A stretch of 64,000 nucleotides of DNA, taken from the NCBI GenBank assembly GCA_021828475.1, contig JAJZIY010000001.1:101715-165714 (forward strand). The letters are read 5' to 3'. Below the pieces are notes generated by a model. It was not told the origin of the DNA, did no database searches, and was given only the letters and a program-made list of their open reading frames with translations. The position numbers were made by a program, and so were the translations under genes. Origin of the DNA: Actinomycetes bacterium (GTDB lineage Bacteria > Actinomycetota > Acidimicrobiia > Acidimicrobiales > Palsa-688). The first letter of the stretch is position 1. Every line of letters starts with the position of its first letter. Of this stretch, positions 45,812-53,363 are shown piece after piece.

Positions 45812-46846
45812 TCAGCGGGTGGTGCGGTCGGCATAGTCCGCCAGTTCGGCGGCAGTGGGAGGGTTGGCGCCCGCCCTGGTGCAGGTGATGGCACTGGCCG
45901 TCACTGCGTGCCGAAGCGCCGCCTCCAACGTGGTGGCGCTGAGAGCGGCAAGTGCGGCCGGCGACAGCTCGCCGCGCCGGCCGAGGAAATCCAGCATCGC
46001 GGCGCTGAAACTGTCACCTGCACCGATCGTGTCGACGACCTCTACGGCCGGGGGGGCGGCGGTGACCCTGCTCCCGTCCGGCAGGAAGGCCTCGGCTCCG
46101 TCCCCGCCGAGCGTGACCACCACCACCCGGGCACCGGCGGCCAGCCATCGGCGGGCCGCATCCCCCACGCTCGCCCCGGGGTAGAGGACGTCCAGGTCGT
46201 CGCTGCTGGCCTTGACGAGATGGGCCCTGGCCACGAAGGACTCGATCGTTTCGCGGTAGCGTCGCATGTCGCTGACCAGCCCGGCTCGGACGTTGGGGTC
46301 GAACGAGATGCTCACGCGACCACCGGCGCGGAGCTCCTCCAGCCACCTGGCTATGACCCCGGCTCCCGGCTCGAAGGCCGTAGCCAGCGAGCCGATCTGG
46401 ACCGCCTGGTAGGCGAGCTCCCCGGAGGTCACGAGCTCGGGCGCTGGAAGCTCGTCGTAGCCCCAGTGCCAGTCGGCGGTCTCGGGCCCGTAGAAGGCGT
46501 AGGAGGCCTTGCCCTGCTCGTCGAGGGTCACGACGGCAAGGGTCGCGGGCTGCGTCGCCGGCACCGACGGGCGGAGGTCGACGCCGTTGGCCTCGAGGTG
46601 CTCCCTCAGCCACGGGCCGAAGCCGGCATCCGAGAAGCGCCCGGCAAAGGCACTGTGGGCACCCAGGCGGGCCAGGCCCACGGCGATGTTGGCAGGGCCC
46701 CCGCCGGGGAGGGCGACGAAGGGCCTTGCATTGAGCGCGTCTGTGCCGTGGGAGGGTGAGGCGGCTGCGGGGGCCAGGTCGACGAGGCACTCGCCGACGA
46801 CGAGAACCGATGTCTGGCCCGCACCCTGGGATGGGAGGTCGGTCAT
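45812..46846 (-). CDS. PfkB-family carbohydrate kinase (fructokinase-like)
   Basis: 344 residues. GECLVDLAP at the N-terminus, GGGPANIAVGLARLG near residue 50 (first PfkB signature), the VKASSDDLDVLYPG segment, and DTIGAGDSFSAAML near 265 (second signature, with the catalytic Asp and anion hole). It phosphorylates a sugar or related alcohol with ATP; a fructokinase is the best guess, but ribokinase-like nucleosides or 2-keto-3-deoxygluconate cannot be excluded. No ribosome site is visible; a 14-bp palindrome ends 5 bases upstream of the ATG and may be its operator. Confidence 0.85.
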   Translation of the reverse strand: MTDLPSQGAGQTSVLVVGECLVDLAPAAASPSHGTDALNARPFVALPGGGPANIAVGLARLGAHSAFAGRFSDAGFGPWLREHLEANGVDLRPSVPATQPATLAVVTLDEQGKASYAFYGPETADWHWGYDELPAPELVTSGELAYQAVQIGSLATAFEPGAGVIARWLEELRAGGRVSISFDPNVRAGLVSDMRRYRETIESFVARAHLVKASSDDLDVLYPGASVGDAARRWLAAGARVVVVTLGGDGAEAFLPDGSRVTAAPPAVEVVDTIGAGDSFSAAMLDFLGRRGELSPAALAALSATTLEAALRHAVTASAITCTRAGANPPTAAELADYADRTTR

Positions 46847-46850
46847 CGAC

Positions 46851-46864
46851 TGACAAGCTTGTCA
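46851..46864. promoter_or_regulatory. 14-bp palindrome upstream of sugar kinase
   Basis: TGACAAGCTTGTCA is a perfect palindrome whose end is 5 bases before the sugar kinase ATG. It shares half-sites TGACA/TGTCA with the palindrome at 55476-55489 before the glycoside hydrolase. The form suggests a GntR- or LacI-type repressor site. Confidence 0.55.
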
Positions 46865-46989
46865 TAACGGGCGACCGGGGGCGCAACACGACCGGGACGG
46901 CACGGCCGCCCGACTGTGCCGTCCCACGGCGGGTCGGCAACGGGCGTACCGGCGTCCGCCGGCCTGAGCGTTGCCGGCGTCCGGCAGGG

Positions 46990-47619
46990 CTACAGGCGCC
47001 TCAGCACCGTCACGACGCGCCCGTAGACCACCACGTCCGACGGCGAGAAAACCATCGGCTCGAGGCGGGAGTTGGCCGGCAGCAGCACCACCGAGCCGTC
47101 GCGCCGCGAGTAGGTCTTGATGGTCGCTTCGCCACCGGGGATGCCTGCGGCGACGATGTCGCCCGGTTGAGCGTCGGGCTGCTGGCGCACGACTACGTAG
47201 TCGCCGTCGAGGATGCCCGCCTCGATCATGGAGTCGCCTCTCACTCGTAGCATGAAGAGGTTGCCTCCACCCGTGAAGTCCTCGGGCAGGGGGAGCAGCT
47301 CCTCCACGTTCTCGGAGGCGAGGACGTCGGTGCCGGCGGCTATGTCGCCGACCAGGGGGACGTGGGCGGTCGGCCGGCGCTCGATGGCGGCGCCCGAGGT
47401 CGCGTCGTAGCGCACCTCCAGGGCGCGCGGCTTGGTGGGGTCGCGGCGCAGGTAGCCCTGGCGTTCCAGCGTCTTGAGGTGGGCCTGCACGGTGGACGTG
47501 GACGCCAGCCCCACCGCCACGCCGATCTCCCGGACGGAGGGGGGGTACCCGCGGTCGCGGACCTCCGTGGCGATGAAGTCCAGGATTTCACGCCGCTTAC
47601 CCGTCAGTAGGTCGGTCAA
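46990..47619 (-). CDS. lexA: SOS repressor LexA
   Basis: 209 residues from a TTG (GAGGAGG at 47624-47630). N-terminal winged helix-turn-helix (PPSVREIGVAVGLASTSTVQ), cleavage site Ala95-Gly96 (GDIAAGTD), catalytic Ser130 (RGDSMIEAGI) and Lys168 (ATIKTY). It represses SOS genes and cleaves itself when RecA is activated. Its own promoter (47672-47701) is overlapped by an SOS box, so it is autoregulated. It diverges from the LysM membrane protein as in mycobacteria. Confidence 0.97.
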   Translation of the reverse strand: MTDLLTGKRREILDFIATEVRDRGYPPSVREIGVAVGLASTSTVQAHLKTLERQGYLRRDPTKPRALEVRYDATSGAAIERRPTAHVPLVGDIAAGTDVLASENVEELLPLPEDFTGGGNLFMLRVRGDSMIEAGILDGDYVVVRQQPDAQPGDIVAAGIPGGEATIKTYSRRDGSVVLLPANSRLEPMVFSPSDVVVYGRVVTVLRRL

Positions 47620-47671
47620 CCTGCCTCCTCTCGATCGGGCCCGGCCGGCGGCCGTGACCTGTCCGACGCCG

Positions 47672-47701
47672 AGTCTAGGTGGCGGGGCACCCGTGGGTCA
47701 A
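47672..47701 (-). promoter_or_regulatory. lexA promoter
   Basis: On the minus strand: -35 TTGACC (47696-47701), 18 bp, -10 TAGACT (47672-47677). The leader to the TTG start is about 45 bases. The -35 is inside the first SOS box. Confidence 0.6.
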
Positions 47702-47713
47702 ACATATGTTCTA
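47698..47713 (-). promoter_or_regulatory. SOS box overlapping the lexA promoter
   Basis: Minus-strand core GAACATATGTTTG matches GAAC-N4-GTTY and overlaps the lexA -35. It gives classic LexA autoregulation. Confidence 0.85.
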
Positions 47714-47750
47714 TCCCGTCGCACCCCCCGTGTAGGGTCGGCCTTGACGG

Positions 47751-47764
47751 CGAACAGGTGTTCG
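47751..47764 (+). promoter_or_regulatory. SOS box upstream of the LysM gene (distal)
   Basis: CGAACAGGTGTTCG, a perfect GAAC-N4-GTTC palindrome. It lies just after TTGACG (47744-47749), a likely -35 for the LysM gene, so LexA here would sit inside the promoter. The -10 is weak (GATCGT region). Confidence 0.85.
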
Positions 47765-47782
47765 TGGGATCGTGTGTAGGAG

Positions 47783-47798
47783 GCGAACGAACGTTCGC
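47783..47798 (+). promoter_or_regulatory. SOS box upstream of the LysM gene (proximal)
   Basis: GCGAACGAACGTTCGC contains the core GAAC-N4-GTTC. It lies 24 bases before the LysM ATG, downstream of the distal box, so a bound LexA here would block elongation. Confidence 0.75.
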
Positions 47799-47821
47799 CC
47801 AGAGCTGACGAGGTGACTCGA

Positions 47822-48409
47822 ATGGCTGCAGTGTGGTGGCGCGGTGGTGGCGAGCGGGACGGTCACGAGGACTGGGACGGTTACGGGGACTGGGACGGTT
47901 ACGAGGGCCCTGACGGCCCCGGTGCTGGGGGTGGCTTGCAGCGGCCGTCCGCCACTGTGCTCATGCTTCCGGGCGCACGGCGCCAGGGCACGGGGCCCGT
48001 GGCGCCCGGGCGTACCCGGGCAGAGCGCCGCCGCACGTTCAGGAGGCGCCGTGTGCTGGCGCTAATGCTGGTGGCCGTCGTGGGTGCGGTGCTCTGGAGC
48101 GCTTTCGACAAGCTCGTCGCCGCCGCCTCGGGGGCTCCTGTCGGCGTGGTGGGCTGCACAGCAGGGCCGTCCTCGGTGCAGGGGGTGGCCCTGGCGTCAG
48201 CAGGCGCAGGCCCGCACCCCAGCGCCGGTCTGGTGACGTCGGGGGCGTCGTACTGTGACCAGGTCTACGTGGCGCGGCCCGGCGATACGGTCTGGGGGAT
48301 AGCGCTGCGGTACTCGGGGACGGGGGATCCCAGGCCTCTGGCGGACAGCCTGGAAGCTCAGATCTCCGGCCGGGTGCTCCAGCCGGGGCAGCGCCTGGCG
48401 GTCCCCTGA
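47822..48409 (+). CDS. LysM-domain membrane protein, likely SOS cell-division inhibitor
   Basis: 195 residues from the ATG at 47822 (GACGAGG 8 bases before; a GTG at 47813 is possible). A low-complexity N-terminus with repeated DWDGY (encoded by three near-identical 18-bp DNA repeats at about 47858-47911), a basic stretch RRRTFRRRR, one membrane helix (78-96), then a C-terminal LysM domain (148-195, VYVARPGDTVWGIALRY). Divergence from lexA, two SOS boxes and a LysM tail parallel mycobacterial Rv2719c/ChiZ, Corynebacterium DivS and Bacillus YneA, which halt division after DNA damage. That function is inferred from context. Confidence 0.8.
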   Translation: MAAVWWRGGGERDGHEDWDGYGDWDGYEGPDGPGAGGGLQRPSATVLMLPGARRQGTGPVAPGRTRAERRRTFRRRRVLALMLVAVVGAVLWSAFDKLVAAASGAPVGVVGCTAGPSSVQGVALASAGAGPHPSAGLVTSGASYCDQVYVARPGDTVWGIALRYSGTGDPRPLADSLEAQISGRVLQPGQRLAVP

Positions 48410-48491
48410 GGATCCCGTGGGCCCGAAGGCCGGCCGGCGCGGGAGCGCACTGTGCCGGCCGGGCGTCCGTCGCGCAGTATGGTCGGCACTG

Positions 48492-48977
48492 GTGCGCTGC
48501 CCGAGATGTTCGTCGATGGACGACCGCGTGATCGATTCGCGCACGGCAGAGGAGGGCGGTGCCATCCGCCGTCGCAGGGAGTGCCTGGCCTGCTCGAGAC
48601 GCTTCACTACCTACGAGCGCCTCGAAGAGGTGCCGTTCGTCGTTGTGAAGCGCTCGGGCCTGCGTGAGCCGTTCGACCGGGTCAAGGTGGTGGCAGGCAT
48701 GCGGGCCGCGGCCAAGAACAGGCCGCTCGCTCCCGACGACCTGGACCAGATCGCCGCCGAGGTCGAAGAATCCCTCCGCCTCGACGGGACCGAGGTGACG
48801 AGCGAGCAGGTCGGTCTGGCGGTGCTGGACGCCCTGCGCAACCGGGACGACGTGGCATATCTGCGGTTCGCCAGCGTCTACAAGGGTTTCAGCGACGCCG
48901 GCGACTTCCAGCGGGAGGCAGGACTGCTGACCAAGGTCACGTCGCCGAAGTCCTCGCCGCCAGGTCGGGGAGCCTGA
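48492..48977 (+). CDS. nrdR: Transcriptional repressor NrdR
   Basis: 161 residues. The GTG at 48492 gives the family start VRCPRCSSMDDRVIDSR with the zinc ribbon (CPRC ... CLAC near residue 35), followed by the ATP-cone domain (VVKRSGLREPFDRVKV). It represses ribonucleotide reductase genes when dATP is high. The lexA-LysM-nrdR order is the same as in mycobacteria. No NrdR-box target gene lies in this window. A Ser/Pro/Gly tail of about 12 residues is extra. Confidence 0.95.
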   Translation: MRCPRCSSMDDRVIDSRTAEEGGAIRRRRECLACSRRFTTYERLEEVPFVVVKRSGLREPFDRVKVVAGMRAAAKNRPLAPDDLDQIAAEVEESLRLDGTEVTSEQVGLAVLDALRNRDDVAYLRFASVYKGFSDAGDFQREAGLLTKVTSPKSSPPGRGA

Positions 48978-49044
48978 GCATCTGAGGCCCCGGCTTCCGG
49001 TCCTTTTCGGCCAACGCCCCGCTCCGGTCGTGCGCCGGCAGCGG

Positions 49045-49836
49045 TCACGCCCCCGTGAGGAGCTGTGTGAGCGGTGCAGCCAGCTGGGGAGTGGTTGCCA
49101 GGACGACCTCGCCCGCGAGCTTGGTGACCACGCCGCCTGCCTCCTGGCACACGAGGCGGCCGGCCGCCCAGTCCCATTCGTTCAGGTGCGACTCGTAATA
49201 GGCGTCGAAGCGCCCACCTGCGACCCAGCAAAGGTCGAGGGCGGCCGAGCCGACGCGGCGTATGTCGCGCACTGCCGGCAGCAGCTTGGGCAGGATGGCG
49301 GCCTGGCTGGCCCGGCGCTCTTTCTGGTAGCCGAAGCCGGTGGCGACGAGGGCTGTCGAGAGCTCTGCCCGGCCGGCGGCGACGTGGCAGGGCTCGCCGT
49401 TGCAGTAGGCGCCCCGGCCCTCGACGGCGGACCAGGTCTCGCCCCTGCTCTGGTCGACCACCACCCCCGCGACGGTGCGGCCCCCGACGGTTGCTGCCAG
49501 CGAAACCGCCCAGGCCGGGATCCGGTAAAGGAAATTGGTGGTCCCGTCGAGAGGGTCGGCTACCCAGGTCACTCCTGAGGTACCCGCGTAGGCGGTGCCC
49601 TCCTCGCCGAGGACCGAGTCCTGGGGACGCAGGCGGCGCAACTGGTCCGAGATGTAGGCCTCGGAAGCCCGGTCTGCTTCGGACACCATGTCCGTGGGCG
49701 AGGACTTGGTGCCTACCTGCTCCAGGGGCTTGGAGGCGTAATCGGCCAGGAGCAGAGCAGCACCCAGCGCCACCTCGAGGGCGACTTCCGCCAGTTCGTC
49801 GAGCAGGTCCGAGGGCACGGCAGGCGGTGTCGTCAT
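49045..49836 (-). CDS. Inositol monophosphatase-family phosphatase
   Basis: 263 residues. The metal-binding motifs are intact: GEEGTAYAG near residue 75, WVADPLDGTTNFLYRIP near 92 (DPLDGT), and the C-terminal NEWDWAAGRLVCQEAGG (WDxAAG). Members hydrolyse inositol-1-phosphate or related sugar phosphates; in actinobacteria some act in inositol or mycothiol precursor synthesis. The ATG overlaps one arm of an inverted repeat, and no ribosome site is seen. It faces nrdR and diverges from dinB. Confidence 0.9.
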   Translation of the reverse strand: MTTPPAVPSDLLDELAEVALEVALGAALLLADYASKPLEQVGTKSSPTDMVSEADRASEAYISDQLRRLRPQDSVLGEEGTAYAGTSGVTWVADPLDGTTNFLYRIPAWAVSLAATVGGRTVAGVVVDQSRGETWSAVEGRGAYCNGEPCHVAAGRAELSTALVATGFGYQKERRASQAAILPKLLPAVRDIRRVGSAALDLCWVAGGRFDAYYESHLNEWDWAAGRLVCQEAGGVVTKLAGEVVLATTPQLAAPLTQLLTGA

Positions 49837-49854
49837 GAGACTCTTCTAGTCTCA
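49836..49854. promoter_or_regulatory. 7-bp inverted repeat at the phosphatase start codon
   Basis: TGAGACT, 5-nt spacer, AGTCTCA; on the minus strand the repeat ends with the ATG of the phosphatase gene. It lies in the 84-bp divergent spacer with dinB. It could be an operator or an RNA hairpin that hides the start. Confidence 0.45.
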
Positions 49855-49920
49855 GCTGCCGGGCTGTGGCCACTCGGACGGCGGCGGTGCTCGTCGGTCG
49901 TCACCGGTAGCCTTGGGCCG

Positions 49921-51414
49921 GTGAGCCACATCGCGCCGGCGGCGCCGCGAGATGGCACCGGCGCGAGCCGGCAAGGTACGCGCATACCGGGCACCGGGCA
50001 GGGCGCGAGGTCGCCTGCCAGTCCGGATGCCGGGCCGGCGCCTCGCTGGGTTCTGCACGTCGACATGGACGCCTTCTATGCCTCGGTCGAGGTGAAGGAG
50101 GAGCCCTCTCTACGTGGCAAGCCGGTCGTGGTCGGAGGCACAGGGCAGCGCAGCGTCGTCGCCTCGGCCAGTTACGAGGCCCGCCGCTTCGGGGTCCGCT
50201 CCGCCATGCCGTCCGTACAGGCCCGGCGCTTGTGCCCGGACATCGTGTTCCTGCCTGCGAACTTCGCCCTCTACCACGCTTACAGCCGGCAGCTGCACGA
50301 GGTCTTGCAGGGTTTCACTCCGCTCGTGGAAGGCATCGGCCTCGACGAGGCCTTCCTCGACGTGACGGGTAGCTGCTCGCTGTTCGGGCCTCCCGAGGTG
50401 ATGGCGCGGTCTATACGCGACCGTGTGGGCCAGGAGGTCGGGCTCCCCTGCGCTGTGGGGGTAGGCCCCAACAAGCTGATCTCGAAGCTCGCCTCCAAGG
50501 CCGCCAAGCCGCGCTGGGGCGAGACGGGTCACGTGGCAGGAGCGGGCATCGTGGTCGTGGCGCCGCGCGACGTCGTGGCCTTCCTTTGGCCTCTGCCGGT
50601 GCGGGCCATCTGGGGGGTCGGCCGAGCGGGTGCGCAACGCCTCGAGAGATTGGGTGTCAACACCGTCCGCCAGCTGGCTGCAGTGCCCGTGGAGGTGCTG
50701 GTGGCCTCGTTGGGCCGCGCCAGCGGCCAGCTTCTGCACGAGCTGGCGTGGGGCCGTGACGACCGGCCCGTGGTCCCGGAGCGGGCGCCGAAATCCATCG
50801 GGCAGGAGGAGACCTATCCCGAGGACGTGGCCGATCGGGCGGAACTGGAACGCCGGCTCGTGGTGATGTCCGACTCCGTCGCCGGCCGGTTGCGTGAGCA
50901 CGGCATGGTGGCACGGACGGTCACGCTCAAGTTGCGCTACGGGGACTTCTCGACGCTGACGCGCAGTCACACGTTCCCCTCGCCACAGTCGACCGGGCCG
51001 GCCGTATGGCGCTCGGCTCAGGCATTGCTGGCAGGGCTACCCCTGCGCGGAGGTGCGCGCCTGCTCGGCGTGTCGGCTTCGGGGTTGCTACCGGTGTCGG
51101 CTTCGCCGGGCGAGCAGCTGGCGCTCCACCTGGCTGGGACGGGCGCTCCGGCGGAGGCTGTCGCGGTCCCGGGGCGAGCGCCGGGTGCCGGGCCCTCCCC
51201 GGTCTCCACCAAGCCCGATGGAAGGGGGACGGCGCCACCTCCGCTGTCGCGAGCGGCGCGGCCGGGTGCCTGGGAGGAGGCCAGCCGGGCCATGGACGCG
51301 GTCAGGGCGCGTTTTGGCAGCGCTGCGGTGCAACCCGCCGGCGCCATCGGTCCCCGCTCGGGCACAGCGAGGCCCGGGGCCTGCGCGCCGTCCGGGGACG
51401 GGGAGCCGGCTTGA
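49921..51414 (+). CDS. dinB: DNA polymerase IV (Y-family)
   Basis: 497 residues from a GTG. HVDMDAFYASVEVKEEP near residue 45 and GLDEAFLDVTG near 140 carry the catalytic Asp and Glu; GVGPNKLISKLASKAAKP is a Y-family motif; the little-finger domain follows (KSIGQEETYPED). The first 40 residues and the last ~90 (Pro/Gly/Ala-rich, with a WEEASRAMDAVRARFG helix) are extensions. It copies damaged DNA. No SOS box is visible upstream, unlike recA and lexA here. A beta-clamp-binding motif is not obvious at the C-terminus. Confidence 0.94.
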   Translation: MSHIAPAAPRDGTGASRQGTRIPGTGQGARSPASPDAGPAPRWVLHVDMDAFYASVEVKEEPSLRGKPVVVGGTGQRSVVASASYEARRFGVRSAMPSVQARRLCPDIVFLPANFALYHAYSRQLHEVLQGFTPLVEGIGLDEAFLDVTGSCSLFGPPEVMARSIRDRVGQEVGLPCAVGVGPNKLISKLASKAAKPRWGETGHVAGAGIVVVAPRDVVAFLWPLPVRAIWGVGRAGAQRLERLGVNTVRQLAAVPVEVLVASLGRASGQLLHELAWGRDDRPVVPERAPKSIGQEETYPEDVADRAELERRLVVMSDSVAGRLREHGMVARTVTLKLRYGDFSTLTRSHTFPSPQSTGPAVWRSAQALLAGLPLRGGARLLGVSASGLLPVSASPGEQLALHLAGTGAPAEAVAVPGRAPGAGPSPVSTKPDGRGTAPPPLSRAARPGAWEEASRAMDAVRARFGSAAVQPAGAIGPRSGTARPGACAPSGDGEPA

Positions 51415-51497
51415 GACGCGCGGCCGGCGGCAGCGAGGCCCGGTGCCGTGGCACCCTGCCTGTGTCGGCAACCACCAGGCCTATAGGGTCGGCGATC

Positions 51498-53282
51498 GTG
51501 AGGCGTGGGACGACGCTGGCTGGCAGGGCCTTGACCCGGCCGTTGCTGCTACGCCGCCTACCGGCGGCCCCAGGTGCCCGGCCCCTCGGTTGCGCCGCTG
51601 TCGCGCTCGCTCTGGCGGCAGCTTCGGCCTTGCCTTGCCCGGCCGTGGGAGCCGCGTTCGTCGTGCCACGGGCGCGGTCCGCAGCTGCGGGCCTCGAGCC
51701 GGGGCGGACCGGCCGTGCGTGGACGCTGTACACGAGTGGTACGGCAACGGCAGCTCCGGTCAGCTTCAATCCTCTCAGCGCTCAGGCGTACACAGGCAGC
51801 CAGGGCCTGCTCTACGAGCCCCTTTTCCTCTGGGACGCGCAGAAGGACCGGCTGCTGCCGTGGCTTGCCACCGGGGCGGTGTGGCTGTCGCCGACCGCGT
51901 TCCGCATCGATGTCCGGCCCGGGGCAGACTGGGTCGACAGCTCCACCGGCGCCAAGGTGGGCACAGTGCGGCCTGCGGACGTCGCTTACTCGATCGAGCT
52001 GGCACGTTCGGACACGGCTGACCCGTACCACCCGCTGGTGGCTTCGGTGGCCTCCGTGACCACCGGGACCGGCTCGGTGACGGTGCGCTTCTCGGCCCCT
52101 GTCGACTACGCGCAGTGGCAGGAGTACCTGTGGCACGCCCCCGTGCTGCCGAAGGCGGTGTGGTCAGCGCTCACGCCGGCCGAGGCTGTCACGGACCCCA
52201 ATCTGGCTCCCGTGGCCTCCGGCCCGATGCTGCTCGGGCGGGTCGACGACCGGGGTGCCTGCTATGGCATCGACCCCCATTGGTGGGCGGGACCGGCGCT
52301 CGGGTTGAGCTTCTCGTTCACCCGCCTGTGCGACATGGTGAGCGGTCCCAGCGGTGAGCAGCTGTCGTCACTGCTCGCTGGTCGCCTGGACTGGAGCAAC
52401 GCCCTGCTGCGCGGCGTGGCCAACCTGACGGGCACCAAGGCTCGCGGTTACGGGGTGCAGACGTACTACCCGGCGCCGCCTTACATGCTGGCCGCCAGCA
52501 CCGCCTACCTGGCCATCAACACGTCCGCCTCTCCCACCGACGAGCTCGGTCTGCGCCGGGCGCTTGCGCAAGCGTTGGACCCAGGCGTCGTGGCGTCAGG
52601 TGACTACGCCGGGACGGTGCAGGTGGCGAACCCGACGGGGCTCCTGCCGGAGCTGTCCGGTTGGGTCGACGCCAGGGTGGTGAGGCGGTACGCCTTGCAC
52701 TACTCACCGGGCGACGCCCGGCGCGAGCTGGAGAAGGCAGGGTACAGGGGCCAGCTCCTGCACATGCTGGTGCCGGGCGGCTCGGAGGACCTCGCCCGCG
52801 CTGCTTCCACCATCGTCTCGCAGCTCTCGGCCATCGGAGCCCGGCTGGCCGTGGTGGTCGAGCCCAGGGGCGTGGTCGAGGCGGCAGTGGCAGGAGGCCA
52901 CTACCAGCTCGCACTGGTGAGGAGCGCGGGCCTGGCGTCGACGCCTTGGCCCTACTTCGCCGGCATCTACGCGCCGCCAGGCGGGGGAGGTCCCGGGGTG
53001 GGCCCGCCGGCGCGGTCGCTACTGCAGCGAGCGGACCACACGCCCACCTCGGACACTCTCACCCTGCACCGGCTCTACTCGGCACTCGAGCAGGGCCTCC
53101 TCGAGCAGCTGCCCGTGGTCCCCCTGTGGTATAGCGGCGCGTGGTTCGAAGCCAGCACGTCGCACTGGTCCCACTACCCGGTGGCCGGTAGCCGCACCGA
53201 CTGGTACACGCCTGTCATGTGGCCTGGCTGGCTCGGTGCCACCACGACTGTGCTTGCCCTGGCCCACCTGCGCCCGGCCTGA
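51498..53282 (+). CDS. Extracellular solute-binding protein, family 5 (peptide/nickel type)
   Basis: About 594 residues from a GTG at 51498 (GTG at 51462 is possible). A basic N-terminus and the hydrophobic stretch CAAVALALAAASALPCPAVG form a Sec signal peptide; there is no lipobox. The SBP-5 fold is visible: FNPLSAQAYTGSQGLLYEPL, LPWLATGAVWLSP, PADVAYSIELARSD (about residue 165), and late WPYFAGIY and PVVPLWYSGAWFE. No ABC permease or ATPase gene lies nearby, so it either works with distant genes or as a stand-alone binding protein. The ligand is unknown. Confidence 0.85.
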   Translation: MRRGTTLAGRALTRPLLLRRLPAAPGARPLGCAAVALALAAASALPCPAVGAAFVVPRARSAAAGLEPGRTGRAWTLYTSGTATAAPVSFNPLSAQAYTGSQGLLYEPLFLWDAQKDRLLPWLATGAVWLSPTAFRIDVRPGADWVDSSTGAKVGTVRPADVAYSIELARSDTADPYHPLVASVASVTTGTGSVTVRFSAPVDYAQWQEYLWHAPVLPKAVWSALTPAEAVTDPNLAPVASGPMLLGRVDDRGACYGIDPHWWAGPALGLSFSFTRLCDMVSGPSGEQLSSLLAGRLDWSNALLRGVANLTGTKARGYGVQTYYPAPPYMLAASTAYLAINTSASPTDELGLRRALAQALDPGVVASGDYAGTVQVANPTGLLPELSGWVDARVVRRYALHYSPGDARRELEKAGYRGQLLHMLVPGGSEDLARAASTIVSQLSAIGARLAVVVEPRGVVEAAVAGGHYQLALVRSAGLASTPWPYFAGIYAPPGGGGPGVGPPARSLLQRADHTPTSDTLTLHRLYSALEQGLLEQLPVVPLWYSGAWFEASTSHWSHYPVAGSRTDWYTPVMWPGWLGATTTVLALAHLRPA

Positions 53283-53363
53283 CGGCACACGCGTCGGCGG
53301 GCGGCCTGCCAGACGCCTGTGGCTGCGCCGCGGGCCCTGGCCGTGCCGGGACGGCTGACGGTC

